The notes beneath the pieces are model-generated. The model was given only the letters and a program-made list of their open reading frames with translations. It was not told the DNA's origin and did not search any database. Made by a program: the position numbers and the translations under genes. This document shows positions 33,241 through 44,030 of a DNA stretch of 64,000 bases, piece by piece (the stretch's first letter is position 1; each line of letters begins with the position of its first letter). The stretch is from Diploptera punctata (lineage: Eukaryota > Arthropoda > Insecta > Blattodea > Blaberidae): positions 558,001-622,000 of the forward strand of contig JASPKZ010001230.1 of NCBI GenBank assembly GCA_030220185.1, given 5' to 3'.

Positions 33241-33244
<4 letters not shown>

Positions 33245-33488
33245 GGGCACTAGGAAAGCTTTGCAATACGCAAGAATCCAAGGCCAGACAGGCCTTGCGC
33301 CCCTAGGGGAATACATAGGGGTTCAAACAAATATAAAATTGGGGGAGCATTCTTCAGCAGATTCAGTTTTAGTTTAGCAGTAGAAGTGAGAGTTTGTAAG
33401 AAGGTCAGGGTGGTCCTAACTTCAGTACAGTGTCATTATTCGATATAACTTTCCTCGTGGTCTAACTGTAGATCAGTGCTTTGAGGAG

Positions 33489-33828
33489 ATGGCTCCTGTA
33501 TTGGGGAATGATTGTCCGCATCCCACGAACATATTCCGCTGGTACAGAAAATTGAAGAAGGTAAAATTTGCCCTTGAAGATGATCCTCGTTCACGGCGGC
33601 CGGTCGATTCAGTTGTCGACAAGAACATCGGGGCTGTGAAGAAACTGCCAGAGAAAAAGAGGCGAATAACCTACCAGCAGATAGAATAGTCCCTCTACAT
33701 TCTTGCACCAGCCATTCGTAGAATTTTAGATGAGCATCTTCATGTTAAGAAGGTTTGTTCACTGTGGGTGCCACATGTGCTTACTGAGGAGCAATAGGGC
33801 ACTCCTGGCAAATGGTGCAAAATTATGT
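33489..33828 (+). pseudogene. Mariner transposase, N-terminal half
   Basis: Helix-turn-helix half: NIFRWYRKLKKVKFALEDDP, RSRRPVDSVVDKNIGAVKKL and KKRRITYQQIE match the mariner DNA-binding region, followed past an in-frame stop at 33687-33689 by LHVKKVCSLWVPHVLTEEQ. It ends at the Helentron-like insertion. Confidence 0.85.
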
Positions 33829-34194
33829 TGACTATTTAACTCATACCCCAAATGGAAGTCAATGACCAACCACGCTACAATGATTTTTTATTTACAACCA
33901 ATCACAGTCGTGTTTTACCTCGCTCTTTATCGATTTCTCTTTATCAGCTCCTGCTTTTGTGATAAAGAAAGCTCCTCCTTTTTAATGTTCTGAACAGGTC
34001 AAAACATTATTTTTCTCCAACGAACATTGAATATAGCAAATAATGAAAAGATTCCTTGATTTTACTGAGTTGTTTACTAAAAAAATAGATGAATAACCCG
34101 TAATGTTGATTATGATATATAGTTTGATGTGTTTAATTATTTCTCCACTTGGGTGCACTCTTACAATATTGCGATCTTATTTGGCAATAAATAA

Positions 34195-36445
34195 CACTGG
34201 GGAACAAAAAAATATTTTTTTCTTGGTGCCTGAAATTTTTCACTTGATTCTGGGTATTTCGGCACTGCTGATTCCAAAAATGTCATCCATTTTGTTGCAG
34301 CAGCTCTAGTTTGCAAGATATTTATGATACTGCTCTTATGTACCACCATTGTAAATCGATTGTTTGCATAATACTAATTGATTTAATCCAAGTTATATTC
34401 ATGTTGTTGTTGCCGTTTGCATATGTAATTTTACTAATTTGACAATTGTTTATCCTTTTTCTAGACTGACATGGCTTCAACACGAAGAAAATGTGTGAAT
34501 AATCCTGATGTGTTTTGTTTCATCTGTGGGGAGTACACATTCACTCAACAAAGAAAACCTATAACTGACTTTGTAAGAAGAGCTTATTTGGCCTATTTCA
34601 AAGTACAACTGGGAGATCAAGATAAGCCTTGGGCACCTCACATTGTATGTAAAACGTGCACAGAGCATCTACGACAATGGACAAATGGGAAACGGAAATG
34701 CTTGAAATTTGGGGAACCAATGATCTGGCGAGAACAAATTAACCATAGTGATGACTGCTATTTTTGTTCAGTCAATGTAAAGGGCATCAATAGCAAAAAC
34801 CGGAATAGATGGGTATATCCCAATCTACGCTCCGCAAGACGCCCTGTTCCACATTCAGAGGAGATACCTGTTCCAATTTTTACCAGTCTTCCAGAGTCAC
34901 CAGAAGAAGAGGATGATTCAACTGAAAGCTATTCTGAGGGAAATGACAGCGATTTCCCAGGACCTTCATCAGTTTCATCCGGTTTTAGTCAAGCGGAACT
35001 GAACGACCTCATAAGGGATCTAAGTCTTCCAAAGAAGTCATCTGAGTTGTTAGCTTCCAGGCTGGCAGAGAAACAATGTCTGTTACCGGGAACAAAGGTC
35101 ACAGTCTATCGCAAAAGAGAAACAGACTTCCTGCCATTCTTCACAGTAGAAAATCAATTTGTTTTTTGTATGAATGTTGAAGGACTGTTAATGAAGCTGG
35201 GTGTAAGAAAATACACACCAAGTGAATGGCGGTTAATTATAGATAGCTCCAAACGCAGCCTAAAATGTGTTCTTTTGCATAATGGGAACATATACAGGTC
35301 AATCCCAATTGGTCACTCAGTTTCTATGCGTGAAAATCAACATACAATAGCTACAGTGCTAGAGAAGATCTCTTACCGTGATCACCAATGGGTAATGTGT
35401 GTCGATCTCAAGATGGTGAATTTTCTTCTAGGACAACAAGGTGGGTACACCAAATACCCATGCTTTATATGTTTATGGGACTCTAGAGCCAAAGATCAAC
35501 ATTGGGTGAGAAGGCATTGGCCTCTTAGAGAAAGCATGACCGTTGGAGAAAAAAACATCGTTGCAGAACCTTTGGTTGACAGAAACAACATCATCTTGCC
35601 ACCACTGCATATTAAACTTGGTTTAATGAAACAGTTCATCAAGGCGTTGAATAGAGATGGAACATGTTTTGGCTACATATGTACAAAATTTCCTGCACTG
35701 AGTAAGGAAAAAATAAAAGCAGGTATATTGGATGGACCACAAATCCGCCAACTTATTAATGACCATCAATTTGAAGACTCAATGAATGATACTGAAGCAG
35801 CCGCATGGTCTTCGTTCTGTATGGTAGTGAAGAATTTCCTTGGAAACTATAAGTCTCCTAATAGTGATGAACTAGTGGAGAATATGCTCACTGCTTTTTG
35901 TGCACTAGGTTGTAACATGAGCATCAAATTACACTACCTACACAGTCATTTGGATCGATTTCCAGACAATCTTGGAGATGTAAGTGAGGAACAGGGTGAG
36001 CGTTTTCACCAGGAATTAAGTACAATGGAAGAAAGGTATCGTGGACGGTGGGATATACATATGATGGCGGACTACTGTTGGAGCATCCACCGAGAATGTC
36101 CAAGATCATTGCATCGGAGGAAATCACAGAAACGGGGATTCTGCGACCTGATGGAGGAAAATTAATGATTCTAACGAGACTAATGTGTAAATAAATTATG
36201 GTAGTTATATAGATACAGTTGTTTCATGAAAAAGAAAGTATTTGTTCTTTTGTATTTAATTGTATGCGAGTAATATAGTTGTATATGTGGACCAGTATTT
36301 TTGAACTGGTATATAATTTGAATAAACTCTATCTCAAAAACTAGAGCTGATAGGACGAAACTGAAATCATCTTTGGAATCAGTGACCCAAATATACCCAT
36401 AAATAGGTGAAAACATTAAGGCACCAAAATCACTGTTCCCCAGTG
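34195..36445 (+). mobile_element. Intact 2.25-kb DNA transposon, CACTGG ends, 3-bp duplication
   Basis: Perfect 12-bp ends CACTGGGGAACA/TGTTCCCCAGTG extend imperfectly to about 70 bp (TTGGTGCCT.., TTTTCAC.., TGGGTAT..). The flanks duplicate TAA (34192-34194 and 36446-36448), verified against other copies of the interrupted Helentron-like element, which read through without the duplication. CAC termini with 3-bp duplications point toward the CACTA/Chapaev (CMC) side of DNA transposons; the superfamily is inferred. It carries one open 564-aa ORF. Confidence 0.9.
34471..36165 (+). CDS. Putative transposase, 564 aa, intact
   Basis: Start ATG 34471 follows a TTTTTCTAG tract; the stop is at 36163-36165. 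Visible parts: N-terminal Cys-rich module CFICGEYTF.. VCKTCTEHLRQW.. DDCYFC (about residues 16-100) resembling a zinc-binding DNA-recognition domain; acidic Ser-rich linker (about 140-175); candidate RNase H-like core with Asp258 in WRLIIDSSKRS, Asp312 in MCVDLKMVNFL, a CFICxxW..H knuckle (331-344) and a Glu in SEEQGERFHQE (506-515). A Cys/His knuckle between the second Asp and the Glu is known in several cut-and-paste transposases. I recall proteins with this HGERFHQ-like ending in many arthropods as uncharacterised; I do not recognise a formal family name. It has no introns or frameshifts, so it may be recently active. Confidence 0.8.
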   Translation: MASTRRKCVNNPDVFCFICGEYTFTQQRKPITDFVRRAYLAYFKVQLGDQDKPWAPHIVCKTCTEHLRQWTNGKRKCLKFGEPMIWREQINHSDDCYFCSVNVKGINSKNRNRWVYPNLRSARRPVPHSEEIPVPIFTSLPESPEEEDDSTESYSEGNDSDFPGPSSVSSGFSQAELNDLIRDLSLPKKSSELLASRLAEKQCLLPGTKVTVYRKRETDFLPFFTVENQFVFCMNVEGLLMKLGVRKYTPSEWRLIIDSSKRSLKCVLLHNGNIYRSIPIGHSVSMRENQHTIATVLEKISYRDHQWVMCVDLKMVNFLLGQQGGYTKYPCFICLWDSRAKDQHWVRRHWPLRESMTVGEKNIVAEPLVDRNNIILPPLHIKLGLMKQFIKALNRDGTCFGYICTKFPALSKEKIKAGILDGPQIRQLINDHQFEDSMNDTEAAAWSSFCMVVKNFLGNYKSPNSDELVENMLTAFCALGCNMSIKLHYLHSHLDRFPDNLGDVSEEQGERFHQELSTMEERYRGRWDIHMMADYCWSIHRECPRSLHRRKSQKRGFCDLMEEN

Positions 36446-36668
36446 TAATATAATCAAGGTGCAGTGAATGAACATAACCTCACATTTGTGATTTGTTTTC
36501 AAACATCGCCGTTTACATTAAATATATAAATATTTTAAAATAACTATAGTTAAACAATGATTTGTGTGTAAACAGCTTAATTTTATTCGTTAAATAGTCC
36601 TAACAAATGCCACTCTTGATTTCCAAATTCTTAAGATAAATTGGAAATCACTCGTGGCATTACTTATG

Positions 36669-37310
36669 AAAAAGTTTAATAATGGGGCTTCTCCTAACGC
36701 AAACAGCATCGTCACAAGCGACGAAACATGGCTGTATTACTACGGCGTCCAAACGGAAGCTCAGAACAAGGTGTGGCTATTTGAAGATGAGGGTACGCCA
36801 GTGGTGCTGAAAAAATCACGATCAGTGAACAAGAGAATGAAAACCTTCTTCACCACAAGGGGGATTTTGGAACGGGTTGTACTGCAAAAACAACACACAG
36901 TCACTGCGAAATGGTACACAGAAGAATGAATGCCTAGCAAAGATGATTGCAGCACTGAAGAAACTCCACCCAAGGTCAAGGCTAGACACATGGATGATGC
37001 ATCATGATAATGCGCCTGCCCATTGGACCAGTGATACCGTGGAGTTCTTGAAGAAATAGAAACTTCCGCTGCTTGAAGATCCTCCCTACAGTCCAGATCT
37101 TGCTCCTCGTGGCATTGGACTGTTCCCAGAAGTTAAATTGAAGATGAAAGGAAAGCGTTTCCCCTCGGAAAAGGTACTTCTGACAGCATGGAACAACAAG
37201 TGCACGAAGCCCTCCGAAGGAAAGTGGAAGCAATGGTATAGCGATTGGTTTCGACGTATGAAGAGGTGCATTGAGTGTGGTGAAAATTATTTTGAGAGGT
37301 CGTGAAAAGT
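36669..37310 (+). pseudogene. Mariner transposase, C-terminal half
   Basis: Catalytic half: IVTSDETWLYYYGVQ (first Asp), MMHHDNAPAHWTSDTVEFL (second Asp) and YSPDLAPRGIGLFPEVK, where the third catalytic Asp of 'SPDLAPxDxxLF' is changed to Gly. Frameshift near 36900 and a stop at 37057-37059. Inactive. Confidence 0.85.
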
Positions 37311-37345
37311 ATGCCCACATTGCAAAGCTTTCCTAGTGCCCTACG

Positions 37346-37384
37346 TATATATATATATATATATATATGATGCGTGCGCGCGCG

Positions 37385-37440
<56 letters not shown>
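37346..37440. repeat. (TA)n(CG)n(GT)n(TA)n microsatellite, right half
   Basis: Counterpart of 33148-33240 across the mariner insertion. Confidence 0.9.
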
Positions 37441-37442
<2 letters not shown>

Positions 37443-37444
37443 GT

Positions 37445-37864
37445 CATTTTAGGCCAGAAATTGGTGGGTTGTCATTTTTGTCCTTTTTTAACTTTTTTGG
37501 CTTATTGGTCCTTTTTTAGGTCTTAACCGCTTTTCATTTTTTGCAAGTTTATCTTCTTTTGACTATATTTATACCATTTGTATAATTCAAGAATCCGCTT
37601 GAGTTTAGTCTCAATTCCAACTTTTATAAAAATACTATCTAGTTTTACTTTCCAAAGACTTTTCACATTGCAAACACTTTTGTTCCGCGAGAAACTATTG
37701 AACCCTCACAAAATATCTCATGTTTAACCAGCCTACCGACCGCCTGATATACATTGCGGGTTCGCCGAATTCATTCTACGTGGGAAAAAATATATTGCAT
37801 TCTGAATTTTTCAAGAACTTCCTTTTAATGAACACAGAAGTCCTTTTACAAACTATATTGAATT

Positions 37865-37900
<36 letters not shown>

Positions 37901-38690
37901 GAAAGAAGAAGTATTTTCAGTCTTTTTTTCGCAATTTATGTTGCATTTCACTAGAATTTTGAACTTTTTAAACATGTTTTTTATATTCATTAAAATGCAG
38001 TTGAAACTAAAATTACTAAGAATCAAATGAATCGTGAATTATTCTTAAAAATTCAAGATTCATCTAATTCTTATTAAGAAAACCTCATAATGTAAAAATT
38101 CCCAAATTTATTATACTAATATTAATATTTAAATTGAATTGCCTTTTTACGTCATTTTTTCAGTTTTTAGGTCTTTTTGAAGGTCCTCAACTACATAGCT
38201 CTAATAATAACACTGTTTCCAGAATCCTTTACTTTAAAAATAATCTGAACTGTCAAATTAATTTTATTGGCAAGCTAAAAATAATGGATTGGAATTTGAA
38301 AACAGCTCATTCACAATTTACAACTCTCAATGTGACGTCAAAACCTGGTGTCACAGGTAAATCAATATTCTCATTGATCGATACTAAACTCCGTTCACTT
38401 TTTTTTCTGGTTGAATTTGAATACATTTATGTAACAGAAATCTAAGGCATTATTATGTAGGTCTATAAAAATACAATAGTCTATGTACGTATATGGACGC
38501 AAAAAGAACATATTTATGTCAATATAATTAAGTTGGTAAGTTCTAATCTAAATTTTGAAAAAAATACTAAAAATCTCTATAGGCTACTTAAAAATTAATA
38601 TTGTGTGTATTTACGTATGTAGGCCTATGTGCCGGCAAAAGTCTCGAACCCTAAAGCAATATCCACAAGATTTGATAATAATAATTCCAT
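37445..38690. other. No gene; T-rich repeat-like stretch
   Basis: TTTTTAGGTCTT-like phrases occur at both 37500-37525 and 38160-38180, hinting at the two ends of an old non-autonomous element, with an (ATA)n run at 37867-37900 between them. No coding potential was recognised. Confidence 0.35.
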
Positions 38691-38697
38691 GTCGCGA

Positions 38698-39030
38698 TAG
38701 GCCTATAAGGCCCTTAACCTACCAACCGGCTGCTGGCCTCACATCCACATGTGTCCGAGAGGTAGATTATCTAGCCAGTGTAGGGGTGACATGTGGTTAG
38801 CATGTCGAGCCCCCCCAGCCGTTGTAGCTGGTTTTCTTAACCTGGAACCGCTACTTTTTGTAACCACCCAAATGCCTCACGATGCTGGGTGGGTACCGGT
38901 TCCATACTGGCCGAAATACCATGAGTAAATTTCTTCCCCCATGGAGACTCGAACCAGCGCACGTCCCGTAGTTCTGCACCAAGACTTCTTGCCTTAACAA
39001 TTCGGCTATGGCGCCTATATAAATTACGAT
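38698..39030 (-). repeat. tRNA-derived SINE, family D
   Basis: Minus-strand head with B box GGTTCGAGTCTCC; body GCTGGCCTCACATCCACATG, GTGACATG.GGTTAGCATGTCG, TAGCTGGTTTTCTTAACCTG. A related, more diverged copy lies at 40885-41190. Confidence 0.7.
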
Positions 39031-39059
39031 CCGGTAATGTGGGTGTAAAGGGTAATATG

Positions 39060-39950
39060 CCCCTAGCACCCCTGGGTGGTAAGAGGGAAGTTGGAAATTA
39101 TAGACGACCTATATAATGTTATATTGCGAATAATTCAAGAACACCTCGACTAATTTCAACCAAACCTGGTTCACATACAACTTATAATCTGCAAAAGATT
39201 CCAGGGGTTAAAGAGGCCTTTAACACACCTAAGAGTAAGAAGGGGTGAAATCTAAAAATAATAGAAAACGACTAATATTAGCGTCTATTGTATAGTTTTC
39301 GGGGTCGCTAAGTCCATTAAAGGCAATTCCTGTGAGATTTAAAACCAAATTTGACCGCTAGCACCCCTAAGAGTGGCGAGAAAGGGCGAAAACTAAAATG
39401 AAAAATGGATCGAGATTAGTATCGAATTTATAGTTTTTAGGGTTGATAAGCTGATTGGTGACAATTCAGATGGTATTTAAGCCCAAGTTTGGCCTAGCAC
39501 CCTCAAGGGGGTGAAAAGGGATAATTAAATTCCAAAATGAGATGAATATCGAAACTAGCTTTCGGTCGCTTATCAGATTGGTTACAGCTTTAATGACGTT
39601 TGTGCCAATATGTGATCTCTAGCACTCCTAAGGAGGAGAGGGTGAGAAGTGGTTAAAAATCAAATTTCAAAAAGTGACCGATGTTAGTATCAAATCCATA
39701 TTTTTCGGGGTAGCTATGCTAACCGATCGCAATCCCACTATCATTTAAGCCAATATGCTACCCGTAGCACCCCAAAAGAGGAAAAAATGAAAACAGTGAG
39801 CGATATTGATCTCAGATACATAGTTTTCGGAGAAACTAAGCTGATTGATGCGCCTGCAGGTGTCATTTAGGGGTGAGAGGGTGTAAAGTCATATATAAAA
39901 AATTACCGAGATTAGTGTCTAATACAAGTTTTCGGGGTCGCTAAGCTCAT
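39060..39950. repeat. Satellite-like tandem array, ~150-bp unit, about six copies
   Basis: Successive units share TAGCACCCCTAAGAG..GGTGAAAA, GAGATTAGTATC, TAGTTTTCGGGGTCGCTAAG and TGATTGGTGACAATTC phrases at a roughly regular interval, with considerable divergence. No coding frame persists. The right edge abuts the Helentron-like copy at 39951. Confidence 0.75.
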
Positions 39951-40479
39951 TGTGTTTACCAAAATAAAGAAAGCTCCTCCTTTTTTTAATATTCTGAACA
40001 GGTCAGAGCAATATTTTGCAGTGACACTCTCTAACAAATACGTTGAATATAGCAAATGAACAGATTCCTTCGACCTACACATTTGATAAATGTGTGTTCA
40101 ATAATTGTGTTTTTAAATACTGATTTTATTGAGTTCTTTTCCAAAAAAAAGAATTAATAACCTATAATGTTGGTTATAATATACAGTTTGATGTTTCATT
40201 TTTTCTCCACTAGGGTGTACTCTTACAGCATTGCGATCCTATTTGGCAATAAATGATATGATCAAGTTGCAGTGATGAACAAATGAAACATAACCGAACA
40301 TCTCTAATTTGTTTTCAAACATCATTGTTTAAATGTATAAATATTTTAAAATAACTATATTTAAATAATTACTTGTGAGTAAATAGCTTAATTTTATTCG
40401 TTAAATAGTCCTAACAAATGCCACTCTTGAATTCCAAATCCTCTAGATAAATTGGCAATTACTCATGGCATTATTTATG
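39951..40479 (+). mobile_element. Helentron-like element, 5'-truncated
   Basis: Lacks the TGACTATTTAAC start but retains AAAGAAAGCTCCTCC, CAGTTTGATG, TTACAGCATTGCGATCC, the GTTAAATAGTC segment and the ..GGCATTATTTATG end with an eroded hairpin. Confidence 0.6.
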
Positions 40480-40632
40480 ATAAATTAATGAATGTGTACA
40501 ATTGAAATTGTATTAAAAAATCTGCCCGTTTACTTTCACTTATTTTTAAGATAATTTTTCTTAAGGACAATGAAGTATATAACTTAGGTCGCAAGCCGCA
40601 ACAGTTCTTATGCCTCTTCTATGATGTTTCAG

Positions 40633-40802
40633 GAGAAAAACCACATGTATGTGAAGTATGCAACAAAGGATTTTCAACTTCCAGTTCACTAAATACACAC
40701 AGACGCATTCACAGTGGAGATAAACCACACCAATGTCTTGTCTGTGGAAAGCGTTTTACAGCCAGTTCCAATCTTTACTACCATCGCATGACACACACAA
40801 AG
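40633..40802 (+). CDS. PRDM-like exon 4 (zinc fingers 2 and 3)
   Basis: Acceptor GTTTCAG|GA, donor AAAG|GTAAGA. Encodes EKP-linked fingers HVCEVCNKGFSTSSSLNTHR and HQCLVCGKRFTASSNLYYHR (each C-x2-C-x12-H-x3-H, about residues 249-299) and ends in phase 0 after HTK. The linkers EKPH and DKPH are canonical for DNA-binding arrays. Confidence 0.93.
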
Positions 40803-40884
40803 GTAAGATAATGCAACAGATGGCCATTATGAAGTAAGGGAAGGAGATATGGAGAAAAAAAACTCCAATCAAAACAGGTCTTAC

Positions 40885-41190
40885 ATGCCTTTAACTGACC
40901 AGCTGGCTGCAAGCCTTACATCCACATGTGTCAATCATAGAAGTGAATGATTTTTCAGCAAGTATACGAGTGACATGCTAGCATGTCGGGTCCCACAGCA
41001 GTTATAGCTGGTTTTCTAAACCTCATGCCACTACCTATTATTCTATCCTAATTTGTCACGATGATGGATGGGCACCAATTACATACACTGACCAAAATTT
41101 CATAAGAAAAGATTGTCTCTCAACTAGTGTGCATCCCATGGCTCTGCGGCAAGTCATGATGCCTTAGACCGCTCGACCACAGTGCGAAAC
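40885..41190 (-). repeat. tRNA-derived SINE, family D, diverged copy
   Basis: Shares CTTACATCCACATGTGTCAA, GTGACATGCTAGCATGTCGG, TAGCTGGTTTTCTAAACCT with 38698-39030. Confidence 0.65.
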
Positions 41191-41335
41191 ATAGAAATAA
41201 CTTACTGGTGAAATATAAACAAAAGAATCCTGAAAATACTATAATTGTGATCTTTTTCTTCACAAAAATTCAACAGTATCGGGAGAGAATTTCACATTGA
41301 AATATAATTTTAATTCTAAACTATATTTGTTCTGA

Positions 41336-41425
41336 GCAAGTTAGCTCAAGCGGTGGTGTTTGAGACTCGTAATCGGGAGGATCCAGATTAAAGTTCCGGT
41401 GCCGACAAACCTGAAAAATTTCCTT
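41336..41425 (+). repeat. tRNA-like SINE head
   Basis: GTTAGCTCAAGCGGTGGTG (A-box-like) and an eroded B box, with no cloverleaf 3' half. Treated as a SINE remnant, not a tRNA gene. Confidence 0.45.
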
Positions 41426-41937
41426 TATTTTCTTCAGTTGCAAAGGCACATCCTGTGTTGAAATTCCATTACAAGGACCCATTTCCTCGTATTCACCATT
41501 TCACATCATCATTAAAATTAAAACAGGTTTGTCACAACAGAAACACATAACAGAGTACACTATAAGATCTCTGATGTTATATGGCCTATACATAAGAGCA
41601 TCTATAAATATGAATGAGGTAAAAAAAAAATTCCTCCAATCTCATTCTACATGTATGAATAAATTATTCTCTCAATTTATTTTCTGGGTATATATTTTGC
41701 ATAATTATCTAGGGCAATGGATGGCAAACTCATTAGTCAACAGATCCAAGTATCAAACAGTACGACAATTGAAATTTCTTTTGAGAGCTATTTTTTTCAA
41801 CTTAAACTATACAGGAAGTATAGTTATTAATTTAAGTAGGGTACCATCTCAACATACCTTTCTCTATCCTTGACAGTACATCTTCTTTCACTCCACAATG
41901 ACCCCTAAAATTAATGTGCTTTACTTAAAGTTTCAGG

Positions 41938-42195
41938 GGCATGCCGTAGCATAGTGGTTAAGGCACTGTGCTACAAGCCGGAAGGTCAAGGGTACAAGTC
42001 CCAATGCGGTCAGGATTTTTAAATTGACCCAAACCTTCTGGTGGCACTAAGGCCCTGGGGTCGACTCAGCCTATAACGGAAATGAGTACCAGATGCTTGT
42101 TCTGGAGTTAAAGGCGGTCGTCATGCAGGGCTGATATCAAGTGCCGATTGTCCAGAAATAGTGGGATCACTTTACCCTTTTTTTTACTTAAAGCT
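41938..42195 (+). repeat. tRNA-derived SINE, family E
   Basis: Head GTAGCATAGTGGTTAAGGC (A box) and GGTACAAGTCCC (B box), then a unique ~180-bp body ending in a short T-rich tail. It is the only copy in the window. Confidence 0.6.
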
Positions 42196-42261
42196 TTAAG
42201 TCTTAAATAAACTGTAAGTACGTTGAATAAAACTTGATGTCATATTTAATGACAATATTAT

Positions 42262-43045
42262 TTATTGATATAGTGAGGAGATACTGAAGGCCAACACGCA
42301 CACAGTATTGAGTAACACTAAGAAATTGGGACTGGAAGTAAATATCAATAAAACTAAATATATGGTCACACATACAAATACATTATATAATGGAAATGGA
42401 CAGCTAATGACAAATGAGGGAAATTTTGAGGAAGTGGCTGAATTCAAATACCTAGGAACAATAATCACAAATAGGAATGAGATGCACAAGAAAATTAAAC
42501 ATAGGCTCAATTCTGGAAATGAGTGTTGTTATGCATTAGAGACTTTTGACTTCCCAACTTCTTTCAAAAAACGTTAAACTGAAAATATATAAAACTATTA
42601 TTCTACCAGTTATATTATATGGATGCGAAACATGGACTCTTACTTTGGGGGAGGAAAGGGGATTGTATTTGAGAATAAAGTTCTTAGGAAAATTTTTGGA
42701 CCAAAGAAAGATAAACATACAGGTGAATGGAGAAGGCTGCATAACAGTGAATTACATGGTCTTTATAGGAAGCCAGATATAATGAGAACACTTAAGTCTC
42801 GTAGATTGCAATGGACAGGACATGTGGCACATATGGGGAATGAAAGACATGCATGGAAGCTTCTTGTAGGAAAACCAGAGGGAAAACGTCCAGTTGGTAG
42901 ACCAAGAATGACGTGGGAGAATAACATTAACTATGATTTGAGGGAAGTAGATTCTACAGGGAATGATTGGAAAACATTAACTCAGGATAGGGATGTATGG
43001 AGAGCTTATGCCTGCGCAGCCATGAACTTATGGGTTTGATAGTGT
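42262..43045 (+). pseudogene. RTE-like LINE, 3' part of RT ORF
   Basis: Matches the last ~255 codons of the 18544 ORF (SNTKKLGLEVNINKTKYMVT to RAYACAAMNL). One frameshift near 42545 and another near 42650 separate three in-frame pieces. The CACACACAG run corresponds to the microsatellite insert in the intact ORF. It ends in (GTTA)n near 43055. Confidence 0.88.
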
Positions 43046-43059
43046 CAGTGAGTTAGTTA

Positions 43060-43535
43060 GTTATTATTTATTGATAAAACTGAATTGTAAGGAATCCATA
43101 AAATTAAATTATGACAATGACTTACACTAATGTGAACAATGTCATTGCATCTCCTTGGAAAGTTTGGGTTAAGTCAGGTTTCTATGTTGTTTTTCATATT
43201 TGGCACGATTCCGGGTTCTCATCAATAAGGCGACTTCTCAATTTATTCTTGATAAGTTTCTAACTTGAAAATGATTGGTCACATGAGTGTGTAGGTCTGA
43301 ATAAGGAAAGAACAGCAAGTGTTAGTTTTTTCAGCTGATTATATGAGTCAGGAATACTATTTCAGGTGCCAAAAATCAATATTTCTTCCTTATCCAGGCC
43401 TTTCAAAGTAGACCACTTGTGCTGAAAACTAAAGTTCACGTTTGTTTTCTCTGATATTTTTATATCAGCACAAAAAAGTTCAAATTTCGAGTTCCTCAAT
43501 TCTTTGTTTTTTTTTTAATCCAGCAATTGAATTTT
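43060..43535. other. No feature recognised
   Basis: Intron 4 sequence without a supported feature. Confidence 0.4.
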
Positions 43536-43537
43536 GT

Positions 43538-43817
43538 CCACGCTGTGGTCTCGAGGTAGCATGCTGCCTTCTCATGCAGCGGGTCTGGGTTCAATCCCCT
43601 GTCAGGGCAGTTTTTCTGGGTGAGGTTTTTATCTGAGTTTTTCCTCACCTGTAAGACAAATGTCAGGAAAACTTTAAGGCCCAAACGGACCCTGAAATCA
43701 TATGGCCATCATCATCATCCTTACCATTATCATCATCCTCATTCTTCAGCGGTGTGGAAAGCAACGGGAAGCTACTACACCTACAATTCCCTAGTAAAGC
43801 TGCAAGCATAGCATGAA
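43538..43817 (+). repeat. Family A SINE, 3'-truncated, with target duplication
   Basis: Head, B box GGTTCAATCCC and body present; it ends at AAGCATAGCATG. AATTGAATTTT flanks both sides (about 43525 and 43828), a convincing target duplication. Confidence 0.8.
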
Positions 43818-44030
43818 ATTGGAATTGAATTTTAAAGTTGCCAATATCAATGTTAAAGGGAGAAATTTTTTTTATCTTTTACTGTAGCATTAAGAGGTTT
43901 TCAATAAAGGCTACCATTGCTTTGCTATTTCTGAATACTGTAACCTGTTGAGAAAAGCTTCTTGGGTTAACCTTAGTGCTTACCCAACCTTTATGGGAAT
44001 CAGCAGACCACTGTGATACTGTGTTATGAT

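Larger units (their letters stand above)
33829..36668 (+). mobile_element. Helentron-like element split by a DNA transposon
   Basis: Left part 33829-34194 begins TGACTATTTAACTCATACC; right part 36446-36668 ends GGCATTACTTATG. Excising it reconnects the mariner frame (..AAATTATGTT and GAAAAAGTTT) with no obvious target duplication, as expected for rolling-circle elements. The central insertion is the transposon at 34195-36445. Confidence 0.7.
33241..37345 (+). mobile_element. Mariner element, host of two nested insertions
   Basis: Inverted repeats CATAGGGCACTAGGAAAGCT and the complement ..CTTTCCTAGTGCCCTACG bound it, inside a TA microsatellite. Its own sequence (33241-33828 and 36669-37345, about 1.27 kb) is typical mariner length. 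The transposase frame is broken at several points besides the insertion. Confidence 0.85.

Noticed and set aside
34471..36165. Host gene encoding a ZAD-like zinc-finger regulator
   Set aside because: The ORF is centred in an element with perfect terminal repeats and a target duplication, which makes a transposase far likelier, despite the Cys-rich N-terminus.
32945..40632. CRISPR-like or phage-type arrays among the direct repeats
   Set aside because: Repeats are microsatellites and a satellite array without uniform repeat-spacer structure, and the genome is eukaryotic.
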